Shown here one piece after another: positions 5,975-6,726 of a stretch of 6,726 nucleotides of DNA (position 1 is the first letter of the stretch; each line of letters starts with the position of its first letter). Origin of the DNA: Candidatus Latescibacterota bacterium (lineage in GTDB: Bacteria; Latescibacterota; 4484-107); contig JAUWMS010000140.1 in NCBI GenBank assembly GCA_030613045.1, positions 1 to 6,726 of the forward strand. Reading direction: 5' to 3'. The translations under genes were made by a program, and so were the position numbers. Below the pieces are notes generated by a model. That model was given only the letters and a program-made list of their open reading frames with translations. It made no database searches and had not been told where the DNA came from.

Positions 5975-6726
5975 ACATCCTCATCATCCAGACCGCCTTC
6001 ATCGGCGACGTGGTGCTGACCACACCGCTGATCCGCGCGACCAAGACCGCCTTCCCCAAAGCGCGCATCTCCATACTCGTAATCCCCTCCACCGCCGACG
6101 TGCTGGGCAACAATCCCTACCTCGACAAAACGATCCGGTACGACAAAAAAGGAAAAGACCGAGGGTTCTTCAACCTCCTGCGCCTGACCCGCGCCCTCAA
6201 AGCCTGCTCCTTCGACGTCTCCCTGCTTCCCCATCGTTCGCTCCGAAGCGCGGTACTGGCCCGCATCGCCCGAATCCCACGCCGCATCGGCTTCGACCTC
6301 AGCCCGGCCTCCTTTCTTTATACCAACGTCGTCCCTTACCGACACAACGCCCACGAAGTCGAACGCAACCTGGATCTCCTGCATGCCCTCGGCATCGAAC
6401 CCGAACCCATAGCTCCTCAAATTTTCCCGGACGAAGCGGACTACGAACATGCCGACGCCCAGTTGGATTGCGGAATAAAATATCACCGCAAAGACGCAAA
6501 GAACGCAAAGAACTTTAAGGCTTTGGATTTGTCTTTCTCTGCGTCCTCCGCGACTCCGCGGTTCAAAAATCCAAAATCCGAAATCCCAGATCGAAGTGAG
6601 GCTTTTAATCCGAAATCCGAAATCCGAAATCCGAAATGGAAGAAGGGCCGGGCGGTGGGGGTCGCCCCCGGCTCCATCTGGCCCACCAAGCGGTGGCCCC
6701 TCGAGTATTTCGCAGACGTCGCCGAC
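5965..6726 (+). CDS. Glycosyltransferase family 9, ADP-heptose:LPS heptosyltransferase-like (WaaF/RfaF type), 3' truncated
   Basis: GT9 enzymes move heptose from ADP-heptose to the growing LPS inner core at the cytoplasmic face of the inner membrane. 254 codons are visible, open to the window end; full-length members are about 340-360 aa. The N-terminal Rossmann half begins with the hallmark MNILIIQTAFIGDVVLTTPL and continues with ARIPRRIGFDLSPASFLYT and the HEVERNLDLLHALGI helix. The C-terminal half resumes at GRAVGVAPGSIW-PTKRWPLEYFADVAD, the conserved PGSxW..KRWP donor-binding region. Between them, residues 168-224 are not family sequence but a dispersed-repeat insertion that keeps the frame. 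ATG 5965 is preferred because GGAG (5953-5956) lies 8 nt upstream; ATG 5971 is equally close to the family N-terminus. The exact acceptor (Hep I, Hep II or another sugar) cannot be assigned. It starts 170 bp after the subtilase stop. Confidence 0.88.
   Translation, partial: MPMNILIIQTAFIGDVVLTTPLIRATKTAFPKARISILVIPSTADVLGNNPYLDKTIRYDKKGKDRGFFNLLRLTRALKACSFDVSLLPHRSLRSAVLARIARIPRRIGFDLSPASFLYTNVVPYRHNAHEVERNLDLLHALGIEPEPIAPQIFPDEADYEHADAQLDCGIKYHRKDAKNAKNFKALDLSFSASSATPRFKNPKSEIPDRSEAFNPKSEIRNPKWKKGRAVGVAPGSIWPTKRWPLEYFADVAD
6485..6562. repeat. Imperfect palindrome built from two opposed ACCGC-AAAG arms
   Basis: The left arm (6485-6513, accgcaaagacgcaaagaac...) faces the right arm (6533-6562), whose reverse complement reads accgcggagtcgcggaggac... 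The spacer is about 19 nt. The arms resemble different variants of the repeat, the right arm being closest to the intergenic copy at 5804-5835. Both arms are translated, as HRKDAKNAKNF and SFSASSATPRF. Confidence 0.7.
6568..6634 (+). repeat. AATCCGA heptanucleotide repeats within the GT9 gene
   Basis: Units aatccaa, aatccga, aatccca (6568-6588) and four consecutive aatccga (6607-6634) encode NPKSEIPD and NPKSEIRNPK. A 7-nt period gives the same circular heptapeptide (NPKSEIR) in every + frame. None of the seven triplets on either strand is a stop. Confidence 0.9.

Larger units (their letters stand above)
6466..6636 (+). repeat. Composite in-frame repeat insertion in the GT9 interdomain linker
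   Basis: About 171 bp (57 codons) between ADAQL and WKKGRAVGV have no counterpart in typical GT9 proteins and consist of repeats. In order: module copy 2 (6466-6518, gattgcggaat plus the ACCGC-AAAG core), a short spacer, the core again in inverted orientation (6533-6562), three degenerate AATCCNA-type units (6568-6588), an 18-nt spacer, and four perfect AATCCGA units (6607-6634). No stop interrupts frame 1. Exact edges are uncertain by a few codons. Confidence 0.85.

Noticed and set aside
6466..6726. Glycosyltransferase as a pseudogene disrupted by repeats
   Set aside because: The insertion preserves the frame and the conserved donor-site region continues intact to the window edge; the rest of the gene is not visible, so decay further on cannot be excluded.

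Overview
The window looks like GC-rich chromosomal DNA from an uncultured Gram-negative bacterium. The sequence does not fix the phylum. A large secreted subtilase ends in a FlgD-like / type IX-type C-terminal domain, and a glycosyltransferase family 9 (ADP-heptose type) gene follows. This combination suits the FCB/PVC-side candidate phyla, but that is inference.

Layout, all on the + strand: (1) the 3' end of carB, the large subunit of carbamoyl-phosphate synthase (2-832). (2) A gene-free stretch (833-1432) crowded with inverted repeats: a perfect hairpin, a strong intrinsic terminator, a three-way-junction palindrome, a multibranched fold of about 190 nt, a second terminator-like hairpin nearly identical to the first, and a sigma70-like promoter. 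(3) One very large gene (1433-5794, 1453 aa) for an exported S8 subtilase: signal peptide, prodomain, catalytic domain with a full Asp/His/Ser triad, Ig/FnIII-like domains, seven FG-GAP repeats (a predicted seven-bladed propeller), more FnIII/Ig-like domains and a C-terminal sorting-type domain. (4) A 170-bp spacer with a dispersed-repeat copy and a hairpin. (5) The 5' two-thirds of a GT9 heptosyltransferase-like gene (5965 to the window end).

The most striking signal is that short repeats have entered the protein-coding genes without breaking the reading frame. A 53-bp module beginning gattgcggaat and carrying an ACCGCRAAGMCGCAAAGARCGCAAAGAAC core occurs in the subtilase prodomain/catalytic linker (1880-1932) and again in the GT9 interdomain linker (6466-6518). 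The copies match at 46 of 53 bases by my count and are read in the same frame (DCGxKxHRxxAKxAKN). A core-only copy lies just after the subtilase stop codon. Two families of 7-nt tandem repeats travel with it: CAMTCAC arrays, twice in the subtilase (before the signal-peptide core and in the linker), and AATCCGA units in the GT9 gene. The GT9 insertion (about 171 bp, 57 codons) is a mosaic of both arms of a palindrome plus the heptanucleotides, after which the conserved donor-site region resumes in frame. This resembles the in-frame Rickettsia palindromic elements, here with several families in one genome.

Functionally the genes look independent: pyrimidine/arginine precursor synthesis, an exported protease, and envelope glycan assembly. 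The terminator and promoter between carB and the subtilase support separate transcription units.
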